Origin: Hoyosella sp. YIM 151337
GTDB lineage: Bacteria > Actinomycetota > Actinomycetes > Mycobacteriales > Mycobacteriaceae
Length of the DNA stretch: 64,000 nucleotides
NCBI RefSeq assembly: GCF_026041215.1
Contig: NZ_JAPEIQ010000026.1
Coordinates: forward strand, 1 to 64,000
Direction of reading: 5' to 3'
A program made the position numbers and the translations under genes. Positions 17,834 to 26,732 of the stretch are shown here, in pieces; positions within the stretch are counted from its first letter, which is position 1; each line of letters starts with the position of its first letter. A model generated the notes under the pieces. That model saw only the letters and a program-made list of their open reading frames with translations, did no database searches and was not told where the DNA came from.

Positions 17834-20800
17834 CAGAGTGAGATTCGCTTTCCATCGTTCAAGGTCTGAATGAGTACAGCGCGGAGCGCATCTAGATATT
17901 TGTCGACGTCATCCTCGGTTTCGAGTACACCACTGGCTCCCGCCACGGTGACGGTCTTCACCGAGACAGTTTGCTTCACCGGAGCCGTACCCTGACCGCT
18001 GTCTTCCTGGCCCGCTGCGAGCTGATCGAGCAGTGACGGATAAACGTTGGCCTCAAAGTCGTTCCCGATCTGCAAGATCATTGCAATCTGGTTTTCAGCT
18101 ACAAGCCTTGCGAGCGTCCTATCGATCGTCTGGCTCACGCTGCGTTGTGCTGCGGACGTGGCCTTCGCGTAGTAGGCGCTGGCGACAAGTTCTGCCTTGC
18201 GGACTTCGATCGACTCGGTGGCGGTCGCTCGGTGATCGGCTACCACACTGTCCAGCTGGCCGCGGAGTTCGCCAGTGGCCTGCTTCAGTTGTGCCATCCT
18301 GTTGCCCCGGAAGGCATTTCGGTCGGTAAGTGCTGTTCTGACAGCGTCGTCACTGCCGTCGGGCAGATAGCCAAGGTTGCTGCTGTGGGAGGTCAGGAGT
18401 GCTGCCGCCTCGTCGTAGATTGTTCGCTGGTTACCGTTGAGGAATGACTGGATCGGATCGATCAGATCCTCTTTAGCGTCGATAAGTTCGTCGGCGAGGC
18501 TGAAGTCATTGAGGTACCACTCATCGGACTTGCCCACCACCTGCTCTAGCAGCCCGATAGGGCCTGCGAGTTGCTCAACGAACGGGTACTTCGATCCTGT
18601 GATGGTGGCCTTCAGCTCGTCAAGTTTGCCCTTGAGTTTGTCTGCACCATGTCGACCCAGTTCGAGTGGGTCCTTCGGCGCGTCGGACTCATCGAAGAAC
18701 TCGATACAGAATTTGCGGAAGCCACTTACCTTCTTCTGATCGAATGTTTTCTGCGGAGCAACCACCGCGTGGGAGTGCTTCTGCGTATTGCGCAGCGCCG
18801 TCGCTATCTCGCTGCGCTTGAGAGTATTGCCGTCCACGGTGAGCGTTACCTTAGACGCCCCGATCAAGAACGCGATGATCACTTCAATCGAGGCAAGATC
18901 CCAGCCGTAGGGCTTGGCCTGGAATGTTTCGACGATCGTTTTGACGGTGACCTGCTCACCGAGTCCCTGCTTACGGAGAATGAATGACAGCACCTCATCG
19001 CCGGGCGCAGCGAACTTTGACGACGATTCTGGGTCGAAAAGTCCGCTCTCTGGGTTGGCGGCGTCAGCAACCTGTTTTTCGCTGTAGGTAACCCCTCCCA
19101 ACAACTTGAGCTGGGTGTATGTCCGGCTGACGAGCTGCTGGAACCCATCAGTCACCCGCGTGAGCGCATCGTGTGAACTCGACGTCACGTCCGACGCGTT
19201 GATGATGAGCAGTGCGTTGCCCACAGCGCGGCTCAGGCGCGCAGTTAGTTCCTTCTCGCGGTCGACGTTCTGAAGGGCCTTCGAACCAAGGATCTGGTCC
19301 TCGATCGCTGACAACGATGTGGTGCGCTTCCGTTTGGTGTACTTTTCAGTTTTTATCAGAAGGCGCAGGTCTGCGAGGACGCGCTCGTCCGGTTCGAGGA
19401 TGACACGGAGTTCGTCCTTTCCCGCGCTGTGCATACGTACCTCATCGAGCGTGTGCGGGTATTCCGGGGTGATGAAGTGGATGGCGAGCTCGTGCTGTTT
19501 ACCGTGGACTTGATCGTCGAGTTTGAAACCGAATGGGAAATCCTGTCCATTCGTGGTGTAGCGAATCTTGTTGGTCTTGATGACCTCGCTAGAGAGGATC
19601 TTGAAGAGTCGGCTGCTGATCTCAGCGGCGTCAATGTCGACGTTCTTGATCTCTTCTTCGATGACCTGCTCTTCATTAGTTAGGTATTCGTAGACATTGC
19701 CGTTGCGCTGAACGTAGGTCTGCATCTCCAGCAGAGTCAGCGCCTCCTTGACTTCGCTCGACAGTGCAGGCAGGTCCAGTCCAAAGCGGTCGTAAACGAG
19801 GACGGTGAGGTTGCGTGGTGTGGCCTGGAAGCCTTCCACGTACTTGACGAGAAACAGCGCTTTGAGCAGACGGATCGCGAGCGGGTTATCTAGGTTGCGC
19901 TCAGCGACGTCGATGGAACGCTGAGCGGCGGACTTCAGCGCAGCCCGGATTCCGGCGAACATGTGGTCAAATGTCGCCAGGCGGCCGAGTTCCACGTTGC
20001 CAATGTCCTTGGCGACTTGCTGAACGACGCCAAGCATCGACCTTTCACCAACTGAGCTGTTACGGCCCTCGAAAACGTTGTGGTCGGAGATCCCTTCGAT
20101 CGCTGCCTGGAATAGTGGGAACTGGTAGCTTACGAACGGGTATGTGCCCACAAAGTGATCTTCGCCGGTGTAATTGCGATAGGACTTCGCACCGTCCACG
20201 AAATCGAACAATGTTTTAAAGTTCGCGGATTGTTCTTCATAGATCTCACGGAGAGCAGCCGCACCAGCCTCATTCTTGTCTAGCAGGCGCTTTCGGATAA
20301 CCTCCTCGACGTCGGCGCTCGTCAGCTTCACGCGAGTCTTGAAGCGGGCCTGAATCTTGGAGAAGTCGCTGCCCTGCTGCTTTGTGCGGTCTCCAACAAC
20401 CTTGTCCATGTCTTCTTGCGAGGTCACAAACACCCATGCGCGGCCCTTACACTTCGTGTTGAGGCTCTCAGCGATCGTCTGGAGATTGAGCATGAGATGG
20501 GTGTTCGAACCGATAAACTGGCCGACCTCGTCGACGAAAAAGTTGAGTCGGAAACCCTTGGGCTGCTTATCAAGCCAGCCTTTCACTTCGTCAGCGAAGT
20601 CTTCGATTGAAACTGAATACGTCGACTGGTAGGTCGACAATATGTCCGGAGAACCGTCTGCGTTGATACCCGAAGCCTCGGCGTACGCCTTGTTGACTTG
20701 TTCGCGAACAGACGGGAGACCGAAACTAGCTCGCCGCGCCTCCCAAGCACGCCCTGAAATCGCCTTGAACGATTCCTTGAAAGCGCCGTACAGTCCCTCT

Positions 20801-21321
20801 TCGTCCAGCTGGCTCTCGAACCGGGCGATGTGTCCTTGGTCGCCGTAATAGCCGCGGCTCTCGTTGAAGACCTTGACGAACACCTTCAGCAGGGCGTCAG
20901 TCTGGTCTTTGGTGATCAATGAAGCTTTCTGGTCAATGTTGAACAGCAGACTCTTAGCGTGAATACGCTCCGACTTCGTCAATAAAGCGGGAAGGAACGC
21001 ACCAGACGCCTTGGAGCGGAAGCTCTCTGTGACCTGAGCTCGGTCGAAATCCTGACCTTCGACGTCACCAAGTAGGTGGGCGAGCATCTTCAGTAAATGC
21101 GACTTACCGGAGCCGAAGAACCCCGAGATCCAGACGCCGTTAGCGTTGGTGTAATTCGTGTAGGTCTCCAGCAGCAGCTCCAGCCCTTTAGCCGCCTCGT
21201 TTGTAAGGACGTATTCCTCGACCTCAGTGCCCAGATGCGCTGAGTCGTCCGCTTTGATGACGCCCTCGATCGGACGTTGGACGTCTTTGTTAAAAATTTC
21301 ATTCAACAGCATCTGAGTCAC
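17833..21321 (-). CDS. brxC: BREX ATPase BrxC
   Basis: This 1162-aa protein carries an N-terminal P-loop (WISGFFGSGKSHLLKMLAH, about 63-81), followed by LAHLLGDVEG as in BrxC/PglY. The Walker B is RLNFFVDEVGQFIG (about 252-265). The rest is long and helical. BrxC is a large AAA+ protein required for BREX defence and, in type 1 systems, for methylation. The start codon overlaps the end of brxB by ATGA. The stop codon overlaps the pglX start by one base, so the two are probably made in matched amounts. Confidence 0.94.
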   Translation of the reverse strand: MTQMLLNEIFNKDVQRPIEGVIKADDSAHLGTEVEEYVLTNEAAKGLELLLETYTNYTNANGVWISGFFGSGKSHLLKMLAHLLGDVEGQDFDRAQVTESFRSKASGAFLPALLTKSERIHAKSLLFNIDQKASLITKDQTDALLKVFVKVFNESRGYYGDQGHIARFESQLDEEGLYGAFKESFKAISGRAWEARRASFGLPSVREQVNKAYAEASGINADGSPDILSTYQSTYSVSIEDFADEVKGWLDKQPKGFRLNFFVDEVGQFIGSNTHLMLNLQTIAESLNTKCKGRAWVFVTSQEDMDKVVGDRTKQQGSDFSKIQARFKTRVKLTSADVEEVIRKRLLDKNEAGAAALREIYEEQSANFKTLFDFVDGAKSYRNYTGEDHFVGTYPFVSYQFPLFQAAIEGISDHNVFEGRNSSVGERSMLGVVQQVAKDIGNVELGRLATFDHMFAGIRAALKSAAQRSIDVAERNLDNPLAIRLLKALFLVKYVEGFQATPRNLTVLVYDRFGLDLPALSSEVKEALTLLEMQTYVQRNGNVYEYLTNEEQVIEEEIKNVDIDAAEISSRLFKILSSEVIKTNKIRYTTNGQDFPFGFKLDDQVHGKQHELAIHFITPEYPHTLDEVRMHSAGKDELRVILEPDERVLADLRLLIKTEKYTKRKRTTSLSAIEDQILGSKALQNVDREKELTARLSRAVGNALLIINASDVTSSSHDALTRVTDGFQQLVSRTYTQLKLLGGVTYSEKQVADAANPESGLFDPESSSKFAAPGDEVLSFILRKQGLGEQVTVKTIVETFQAKPYGWDLASIEVIIAFLIGASKVTLTVDGNTLKRSEIATALRNTQKHSHAVVAPQKTFDQKKVSGFRKFCIEFFDESDAPKDPLELGRHGADKLKGKLDELKATITGSKYPFVEQLAGPIGLLEQVVGKSDEWYLNDFSLADELIDAKEDLIDPIQSFLNGNQRTIYDEAAALLTSHSSNLGYLPDGSDDAVRTALTDRNAFRGNRMAQLKQATGELRGQLDSVVADHRATATESIEVRKAELVASAYYAKATSAAQRSVSQTIDRTLARLVAENQIAMILQIGNDFEANVYPSLLDQLAAGQEDSGQGTAPVKQTVSVKTVTVAGASGVLETEDDVDKYLDALRAVLIQTLNDGKRISL

Positions 21322-21917
21322 GCTTCCTGTTCCAAGATGTTCTTGGCTCGGTAGTACTGGTCGTCCTTAAGCCGCCCGAAAAGAACGAGCGACGAGCCGA
21401 GAGTGTCGGACTGCTCGTAGCGGCCTGGAAAAAACATGAGCATCGGCTTGCCAGTCACAACGCTCTGAAGGTTATTGAGCACGTTGTGCGAACGGATATA
21501 GGGGAATACCTCACCGATTCCGGTGAGAAAAAGGACATCGAAATCCCCGTCTTCGATCTTCGAATAGATCGCTGGCCCAACATGCACCTCAGGGTTAAGC
21601 ATCGACTGCAGCATCTCAGTGAACTCGGTTTTATCAATGCTGGGCTCAACCTCGATCACCTCATCCCAGTCACCCTGGCGCTTAAGAATCTCCACGGAAA
21701 GGTCATAAAGGTTGATCTCGCGGACGCTGACGCCCTTCTGGCTGAGTTTGTTCTTGATCCGCTTCTTCGCCTGCGCGACGGCCAGAGCATCCTCGGGCGC
21801 AAACGGGTAGATGAAAAAAGGGACCTCGTTGCTAAGACCCTCCATCTGAAGGAACCTCTTACTGCTGAGCACAGCAAAGACGTGCTCCTCGTCCTTAGTT
21901 AAGTCAGCACGGTTCAT
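21318..21917 (-). CDS. brxB: BREX protein BrxB (DUF1788)
   Basis: The 199-aa protein has the BrxB features: VPFFIYPFAPEDALAV near residues 34-49, YDLSVEILKRQG around 86-97, and a C-terminal core DVLFLTGIGEVFPYIRSHNV with MLMFFPGRYEQ (about 135-180). BrxB is small, has no known enzymatic motif and is essential in type 1 BREX. It overlaps brxA and brxC by 4 nt at each end, an arrangement shared by most type 1 loci. Confidence 0.92.
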   Translation of the reverse strand: MNRADLTKDEEHVFAVLSSKRFLQMEGLSNEVPFFIYPFAPEDALAVAQAKKRIKNKLSQKGVSVREINLYDLSVEILKRQGDWDEVIEVEPSIDKTEFTEMLQSMLNPEVHVGPAIYSKIEDGDFDVLFLTGIGEVFPYIRSHNVLNNLQSVVTGKPMLMFFPGRYEQSDTLGSSLVLFGRLKDDQYYRAKNILEQEA

Positions 21918-22525
21918 TGCACAGCACCCCCAGTTGGGAAGAAACGAATATCGCTCGGCGTGCGAGCCGATAAGAGTTCGAAGACGCGGGCTGACAGCAC
22001 TGCCGGAAGGATGCGTCCCTCTCTGGACAACAGCCCTGCCTCGATAAGCATGCGAAACACGTTCGACCGGAGCTTGCGCAACGTGGACTCCTTCAGGTTC
22101 GCGACCTCCTCGTGCCAGAGCTGCTTAGCCCGAACAAAGGCGTCAAAGTCGTTGTGGCCGAGCATCTCCCCCATCAAAAGGAAGCGCTCACGAACCACCT
22201 CCTCGGCAAACTCACCGATGAACACATAACGCCGACAGGCAGCTGCCCACAACAAATGCCCACGCTCAGACACCGTAGAGTCGACCAACAACTCAAGCTC
22301 ATCACCGCTTAGCACTGAGAGACGCTGAACAACCTCACGCGCTAGACGCTTTCCCGAAGCAACAGTGCGGGATTGAAGCAGATTGTCTTGATCGATCAGT
22401 TCACGAACCTTGGCCCAGTCGTGCTCGCGAAGGTAAATCGGCGCCGCGACGAGGGCTTCACGCAGCAGGATGGCACCGCTGGTGAACGACAACGCGTAGC
22501 GAACCGTGCCTGAAGTGTCCGCCAT
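21914..22525 (-). CDS. brxA: BREX protein BrxA (DUF1819, DNA-binding)
   Basis: The frame is open much further upstream, but the BrxA homology begins at adjacent ATG codons at 22528 and 22525. A perfect AAGGAGG (22540-22534) sits 8 nt before the second, which I take as the start (203 aa). It has the family's YALSFTSGAILLREALVAA opening, LIDQDNLLQSRT, and a winged-helix-like C-terminus (STLRKLRSNVFRMLIEAGLL). BrxA is a small DNA-binding protein conserved in type 1 BREX. Sequence upstream of 22528 in the same frame is not protein-like and overlaps the HTH gene. Confidence 0.9.
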   Translation of the reverse strand: MADTSGTVRYALSFTSGAILLREALVAAPIYLREHDWAKVRELIDQDNLLQSRTVASGKRLAREVVQRLSVLSGDELELLVDSTVSERGHLLWAAACRRYVFIGEFAEEVVRERFLLMGEMLGHNDFDAFVRAKQLWHEEVANLKESTLRKLRSNVFRMLIEAGLLSREGRILPAVLSARVFELLSARTPSDIRFFPTGGAVQ

Positions 22526-22613
22526 CATGTGCGCCTCCTTCCATCGATGAGCAAAGTTGATCAGAATAGCACCGCGGTCAGACAGTTTCGGATTGCCAGC
22601 CCCGGTGTGGGGA

Positions 22614-22814
22614 TCAGTCGGATCTGTCGGCCTCGCTCGACCCCGCGGCCCCGCCGTTCCGAACCCACTGGTCAATCTCACTCGCCTGGAACTTCCAGAG
22701 GCGCCCAATCTTGTGGGCAGGCATCGCCTTGCCGGCGATCCACGAATAGACCGTGTCCTTCGTGACACCCAAGTGGGCGGCGATATCGTCAGCTGAGAGC
22801 CAAGGCTCGGACAT
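22614..22814 (-). CDS. Small helix-turn-helix DNA-binding protein (excisionase/MerR-like), first gene of the BREX operon
   Basis: From an ATG at 22814 (GGAAGG about 11 nt upstream) the product is 66 aa. It is almost entirely one HTH_17 domain: WLSADDIAAHLGVTKDTVYS, then a short wing ending in KIGRLWKFQASEIDQWV. Such proteins act as excisionases or small transcription regulators. It runs in the same direction as brxA, 88 nt upstream, so it is probably co-transcribed and may regulate the operon. An upstream in-frame GTG or ATG near 22847 would add 11 residues without changing the domain. Role as BREX regulator is inference. Confidence 0.75.
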   Translation of the reverse strand: MSEPWLSADDIAAHLGVTKDTVYSWIAGKAMPAHKIGRLWKFQASEIDQWVRNGGAAGSSEADRSD

Positions 22815-23391
22815 GCGACGCAGACCTTCCGGTTCGAGAAGACCCAATCTTTCTGGGTATTACCGAGCCTAGACGAGGATTTGCCGATTTGTACGCGTTC
22901 AGCCCTGGTGTACTCGAATTGATGTACTACTGCTTCGCGCGTCTCATGCCTTGTTGCAAAACTTTCACAAATGGAGAATCTGGATAGCGCCCGGCGGATG
23001 CAGGAGGCAGCTGATTCCAGTAGACGCGAGCGTTGTGGTCGACCTCTGGTTGGCTGGAGCGGCAACGACCGCTCGCTCCCCGCTTTCCCTCTCCGAAGGA
23101 ATTGCACCTCGGGACCCTCAACAAAAGCCCATCGCTATCGCTCAGGATCACGCGCATTGGAATTGGTCCGGGTTCAATTCCTGCCTTCGCAGACGGCCTC
23201 CGTCAACGATGTTTTTGACGGATCTTTACCCGGAATCACCGCCCATCGATCAGCCGATCGGCCATGCGCCAACGCCTACGTTGGATAACGTAGGCGTACG
23301 GGAGCGCTTCCGCACACCATCGCCATGCTTGCCTTCACGTTCGCGGCCGGGATTGCGTGCGAGGCGCCCGACTGCGCCTCGACCGCAAACC
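22815..23391. other. Divergent intergenic region between the BREX operon and the DUF262 gene
   Basis: About 575 nt with no convincing gene. Both the minus-strand BREX operon and the plus-strand DUF262 gene should start from here. Near the BREX side, 22896-22930 holds three GTAC-containing elements (TTGTACGCG, GTGTACTCG, ATGTACTAC) at about 15-nt spacing, a possible binding array. Near the DUF262 side is a perfect inverted repeat, listed separately. I see no clear sigma-70 hexamer pair. Confidence 0.5.
23272..23297. repeat. Perfect 11-bp inverted repeat with 4-nt loop (operator or hairpin)
   Basis: ACGCCTACGTT, then GGAT, then AACGTAGGCGT. Both arms match without error. It ends about 95 nt before the chosen start of the DUF262 gene. 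No T-run follows, so it is unlikely to be an intrinsic terminator. It could be a repressor operator or an mRNA hairpin in the leader. Confidence 0.6.
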
Positions 23392-25257
23392 ATGGGAGGA
23401 ATCGTGGGTTTCCAGGCCCCGCTGCATCAGCTGAGCGATTATCTGGCATGGACGACGAGCGGACGCATCCAGCTCCCGGATTTCCAGCGCGGATACAAGT
23501 GGGAGGATGAGCGGATCCGACAGCTGCTTATCACCATTCTGCGTGGCCATCCGCTCGGTGTGGTGATGCTGTTGCAGACAGGCAATGATCAGATCCGCTT
23601 CAAGCCCCGCCCAATCGAAGGTGTTACCCTCCCACCCGGTTCCACACCCGATTACCTTCTGCTTGATGGGCAGCAGCGCCTCACGTCGCTGACACAAGCC
23701 CTTACCGGTGACGGCGTTGTTGCTACGGAGGACAGCCGCGGCAAGAAGATGGACCGCACCTACTACATCCACATCGACACCGCGCTCGCAGGTGAGGACC
23801 GTATCGACGACGCTGTCATCTCGGTACGCTCCGACCGAACACTCCGCTCCAATTTCGATAAGGTCATCGACCTGGATCTCAGGACGGACGACAAGGAGCG
23901 TTCATCAGGTTATTTTCCCGTAAGGCTTCTCTTCACGGACGAGGGCTTCTCGTGGCTGATGCAGCTCGAAAACCGCGAACAGTCCATCGCATTTCAGTCC
24001 CAGATCCTGCAGACCGCGCGAACTTATAAGATCCCGGCTATCCAGTTGGACACCTCAACCAGCAAGGCAGCCGTTGCCACGGTCTTCGAGAAGGTGAACA
24101 CGGGCGGGTTGCCCCTGAATGTGTTCGAGTTGCTTACTGCAACCTTCGCCGGGGATCGCGAGTATTACGACACTTACGGGTCAGACTTCCGGCTCAACGA
24201 TGACTGGCGCGAAACGCAGCAGAAGCTCGCCCCATACTCTGTCCTGTCTGCAGTGGAGAACACTGATTTCCTTCAAGCCGTCACTATGCTCACTACGCTG
24301 CGGCGCAACCGGGATGATCATTCAGGCCGACCGCCGGCAGTTTCCGCGAAACGCGAGGACGTTCTCAAGCTCGAACTGAATGACTACCTCACCTATCGCG
24401 ATCCCCTCCGCGAAGCCTTCATCTGGGCATCCACGTTCCTGGCTGATCAGTACATCTTCGACACCAAGTTCCTTCCGTACCCCAAACAGCTTGTTCCGCT
24501 GGCTGCGATCAAAGTGGTACTCGGCAAGGACGCCGATCTGATCAGTGTTCGGGACCGGCTCGCGCAGTGGTTCTGGTGCGGCATTCTGGGCGAGCTGTAC
24601 GGTAGCGCGATCGAGTCACGTTTTGTTCGCGACCTTGAACAGGTTCCGGCATGGGCACTTGGAAAGACTGGCTCGATTCCCAAAACGGTGCAGGACGCAA
24701 GTTTCGTGGAGTCCCGTCTGCATTCGCTGCGTACACGCAACGCCGCCGCGTACAAGGGCGTGTACGCGCTACTACTCGCTCACGGAGCGCGGGACTGGAT
24801 GAACGACCAGGCATTCAACAAGGTTCAGTACGTTGATCTATCGGTCGATATTCACCACATTTTTCCGCAACGCTGGTGCAACACCAACAATATCGATGAC
24901 GAGCGACGAGAAAGCATCGTCAACAAGACCCCGTTATCCGCCGTGACCAACCGGACTATTGGGGGCGTCGCGCCCTCGTCCTATCTCAAAGTGATCGAAC
25001 GTAAGGCGCAAATCAGCCCTGACCGTCTCAACACGCTGCTCGCAACCCATCTGGCCGACGCTGGCGCCATGCGCGAGGACAACTTTGACCATTTCTTCAT
25101 CCTTCGCCGTAACGCGCTTGTCGGAGTCATCGAGAAGGCCCTCGGCAAATCGGTTCAGCGTGACGTCGATTCAGGAACTCTCAGTGAATCGCTGAATCAG
25201 TTCGATCCGGAGAACACAGCAGTAGCCGCTGATCAGGACGACTGGGAGGAACGCTAG
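23392..25257 (+). CDS. DUF262-DUF1524 protein (GmrSD-like nuclease, probable type IV restriction)
   Basis: The 621-aa protein has an N-terminal DUF262 (ParB-like NTPase) domain with LPDFQRGYKWEDERIRQLL (about 28-46) and the hallmark LLLDGQQRLTSL (about 94-105). The C-terminal DUF1524 HNH region contains VDIHHIFPQRW (about 485-495) and the later Asn in KTPLSAVTNRTIGG. GmrSD proteins cut modified phage DNA using NTP. Related enzymes sit next to other BREX loci (BrxU) and cover phages that evade BREX by modification. ATG 23392 lacks a ribosome site; GTG 23404 follows GGGAGGA closely and is an alternative. The frame is open 441 nt further upstream but is not protein-like. Confidence 0.87.
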   Translation: MGGIVGFQAPLHQLSDYLAWTTSGRIQLPDFQRGYKWEDERIRQLLITILRGHPLGVVMLLQTGNDQIRFKPRPIEGVTLPPGSTPDYLLLDGQQRLTSLTQALTGDGVVATEDSRGKKMDRTYYIHIDTALAGEDRIDDAVISVRSDRTLRSNFDKVIDLDLRTDDKERSSGYFPVRLLFTDEGFSWLMQLENREQSIAFQSQILQTARTYKIPAIQLDTSTSKAAVATVFEKVNTGGLPLNVFELLTATFAGDREYYDTYGSDFRLNDDWRETQQKLAPYSVLSAVENTDFLQAVTMLTTLRRNRDDHSGRPPAVSAKREDVLKLELNDYLTYRDPLREAFIWASTFLADQYIFDTKFLPYPKQLVPLAAIKVVLGKDADLISVRDRLAQWFWCGILGELYGSAIESRFVRDLEQVPAWALGKTGSIPKTVQDASFVESRLHSLRTRNAAAYKGVYALLLAHGARDWMNDQAFNKVQYVDLSVDIHHIFPQRWCNTNNIDDERRESIVNKTPLSAVTNRTIGGVAPSSYLKVIERKAQISPDRLNTLLATHLADAGAMREDNFDHFFILRRNALVGVIEKALGKSVQRDVDSGTLSESLNQFDPENTAVAADQDDWEER

Positions 25258-25258
25258 C

Positions 25259-25660
25259 ATGCAGACCGCACCTGGCGTCACTTCCTGTACCGCACTTTCA
25301 GCACAACCCAGCCGTGTGTCGTCACTGGAAACTTTGAAAGCGCACGTAGGCAATCGTATTTCGGCAACCTGGTATCAATGTTCCCCCGCCGACTCCCGAA
25401 TCAGAGGTCGACTCGGCTCGTCCACTGTCGTGACCGACGACCCCGCCTTACCACCGAAGCCGACAACAGGCTCCCTGCCCCCTGCAGCCAGGCTCGGCGC
25501 CAATCATCAACTGTATCGGCGGCGGCCGGAAACTGGACCGGAATTGATTCGGTGGGTTCCGGCCCAAAAAAGGACCATCCTTTGCGCAACGTCCGCATCA
25601 CATTCGGTATGTATCAACGGGCCCAGTACTGAGGGCAGCGGTACCCGACCGCATGTGTGA
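25259..25660 (+). CDS. Possible small ORF immediately after the DUF262 gene
   Basis: An ATG lies one base after the DUF262 stop codon with GGGAGGA about 9 nt upstream, an excellent ribosome site. The 133-aa frame begins plausibly (SSLETLKAHVGNRISATW, about 21-38) but becomes Pro/Arg/Ser-rich and low in hydrophobic core. It may be a decayed gene whose translation signals survive. No family is recognised, and the 505-nt gap holds nothing else convincing. Confidence 0.25.
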   Translation: MQTAPGVTSCTALSAQPSRVSSLETLKAHVGNRISATWYQCSPADSRIRGRLGSSTVVTDDPALPPKPTTGSLPPAARLGANHQLYRRRPETGPELIRWVPAQKRTILCATSASHSVCINGPSTEGSGTRPHV

Positions 25661-25762
25661 ATCTCAACGACGCTTATGGGCACTCTGCGTACGCAGAACT
25701 GGACGATGGTCAGCAGAGCCGCACCTTCGCTGGGTGCGCAGACGAGGAAGTGGGTGAAGATA

Positions 25763-26398
25763 ATGGCCGACCTGCATCTCATTTACACCACACACGGGAA
25801 AGACGGCGATTGGTCGCTTACTTCTCCCCAATGCCCAGGTTATCTGGTCCGGCGGGACACGATCGATCAGCTGCTGAGCGACACGCCCCGGATTGTTGAC
25901 ACGTGGGGAGTTCCTCCGCATCGCCACGTTTGGCACCATGAGCAGCATGGCTACGTGGACCCAGAGGGCAGCGGATACCTGATCCGATTCGTTGCCGACC
26001 CCGGTTATTCGAACGAGGAGCGCCATGACACGGCTGGACGACTGAAGGCCTCGATTGAGACTGGATTCGATTCGGCATTTAAGTTGCATCAACCTTTGTT
26101 AGCGTCCGGCGAGCGGTTGTTAATTGCGGTTCATAGTGCGGACACCATCGGCTGGTGCTTGGATCAGCTCGCGACGGGTAACGGGGCAATGCTCTCCGAA
26201 CACCGTGGAGAGGGCGCGATGTACAACCTTCCCATCCTCGAGGACGGCGACTTCGGAGAGAGTCGCTGGAGCATCGAGACGCTAGGCCTAACCCGCGTGA
26301 ACTCCTTCGCAGAGCTCTTTGACCGCGTCATGGCGCAGGAAGCTGCTGAACTTGACTACTCGCCGGGTGGCAGAGGCCGTGTTCGAATGAGGCTGTGA
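25763..26398 (+). CDS. Uncharacterised 211-aa protein, first gene of the helicase unit
   Basis: The frame is open from 25676, but protein-like sequence starts at ATG 25763 (ADLHLIYTTHGKDGDW). The protein is soluble, acidic and rich in His and Trp (VWHHEQHGYVDPEGSGYLI, about 56-74). A later part is reminiscent of an alpha/beta fold (GERLLIAVHSADTIGWCLDQ, about 117-136). There is no signal peptide or membrane segment. I recognise no family. It points the same way as the SNF2 helicase 334 nt downstream and may form a unit with it, but the gap leaves room for a separate promoter. Confidence 0.6.
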   Translation: MADLHLIYTTHGKDGDWSLTSPQCPGYLVRRDTIDQLLSDTPRIVDTWGVPPHRHVWHHEQHGYVDPEGSGYLIRFVADPGYSNEERHDTAGRLKASIETGFDSAFKLHQPLLASGERLLIAVHSADTIGWCLDQLATGNGAMLSEHRGEGAMYNLPILEDGDFGESRWSIETLGLTRVNSFAELFDRVMAQEAAELDYSPGGRGRVRMRL

Positions 26399-26732
26399 CG
26401 TCGTGGGTCTTGTGTCTAGAAGTACCGTGATCCGGCTCCACCAGTAACAGCACTGGCTTGGCATATGCGAAAAGTAGCGAAATCGGACGGACCACTCCGT
26501 TAAGACAAGGAAATACGTTCCCATCTACCCGCCCGCACACGACACCTGGACGCGTACACCCGATACCGAAATGAAACGAGCGTTCCCGCCGATACTGCAC
26601 ATAGCAGTGCAAAACTAGTTGCTTGCGTGAGTGGATCATTTAGTCGGATCGATCCTGCTCTCAAGCCGCCGCCACGTACCTGTGAACTAAACCGCCGCAC
26701 TGCGGAGAGCCAAACGAGGAGTGCTGGGAGAA
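26399..26732. other. Intergenic region upstream of the SNF2 helicase gene
   Basis: About 330 nt with no supportable gene on either strand. It probably holds the promoter of the helicase pair. I see no clear hexamers, terminator hairpin or repeat. Confidence 0.4.

Noticed and set aside
1911-22814. BREX type 2 (Pgl) or type 6
   Set aside because: No PglW, BrxD, BrxE or BrxHI; BrxA, BrxB and BrxL with PglX and PglZ indicate type 1.
22526-23107. Long upstream extension of the brxA frame
   Set aside because: Codons above 22528 are low-complexity and overlap the HTH gene; a perfect ribosome site marks the ATG pair at 22528/22525.
23272-23297. Intrinsic terminator at the perfect inverted repeat
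   Set aside because: No T-run follows on either strand, and no gene ends into it.
22951-23391. 147-codon N-terminal extension of the DUF262 protein
   Set aside because: The composition is not protein-like, it contains the inverted repeat, and DUF262 homology begins near 23404.
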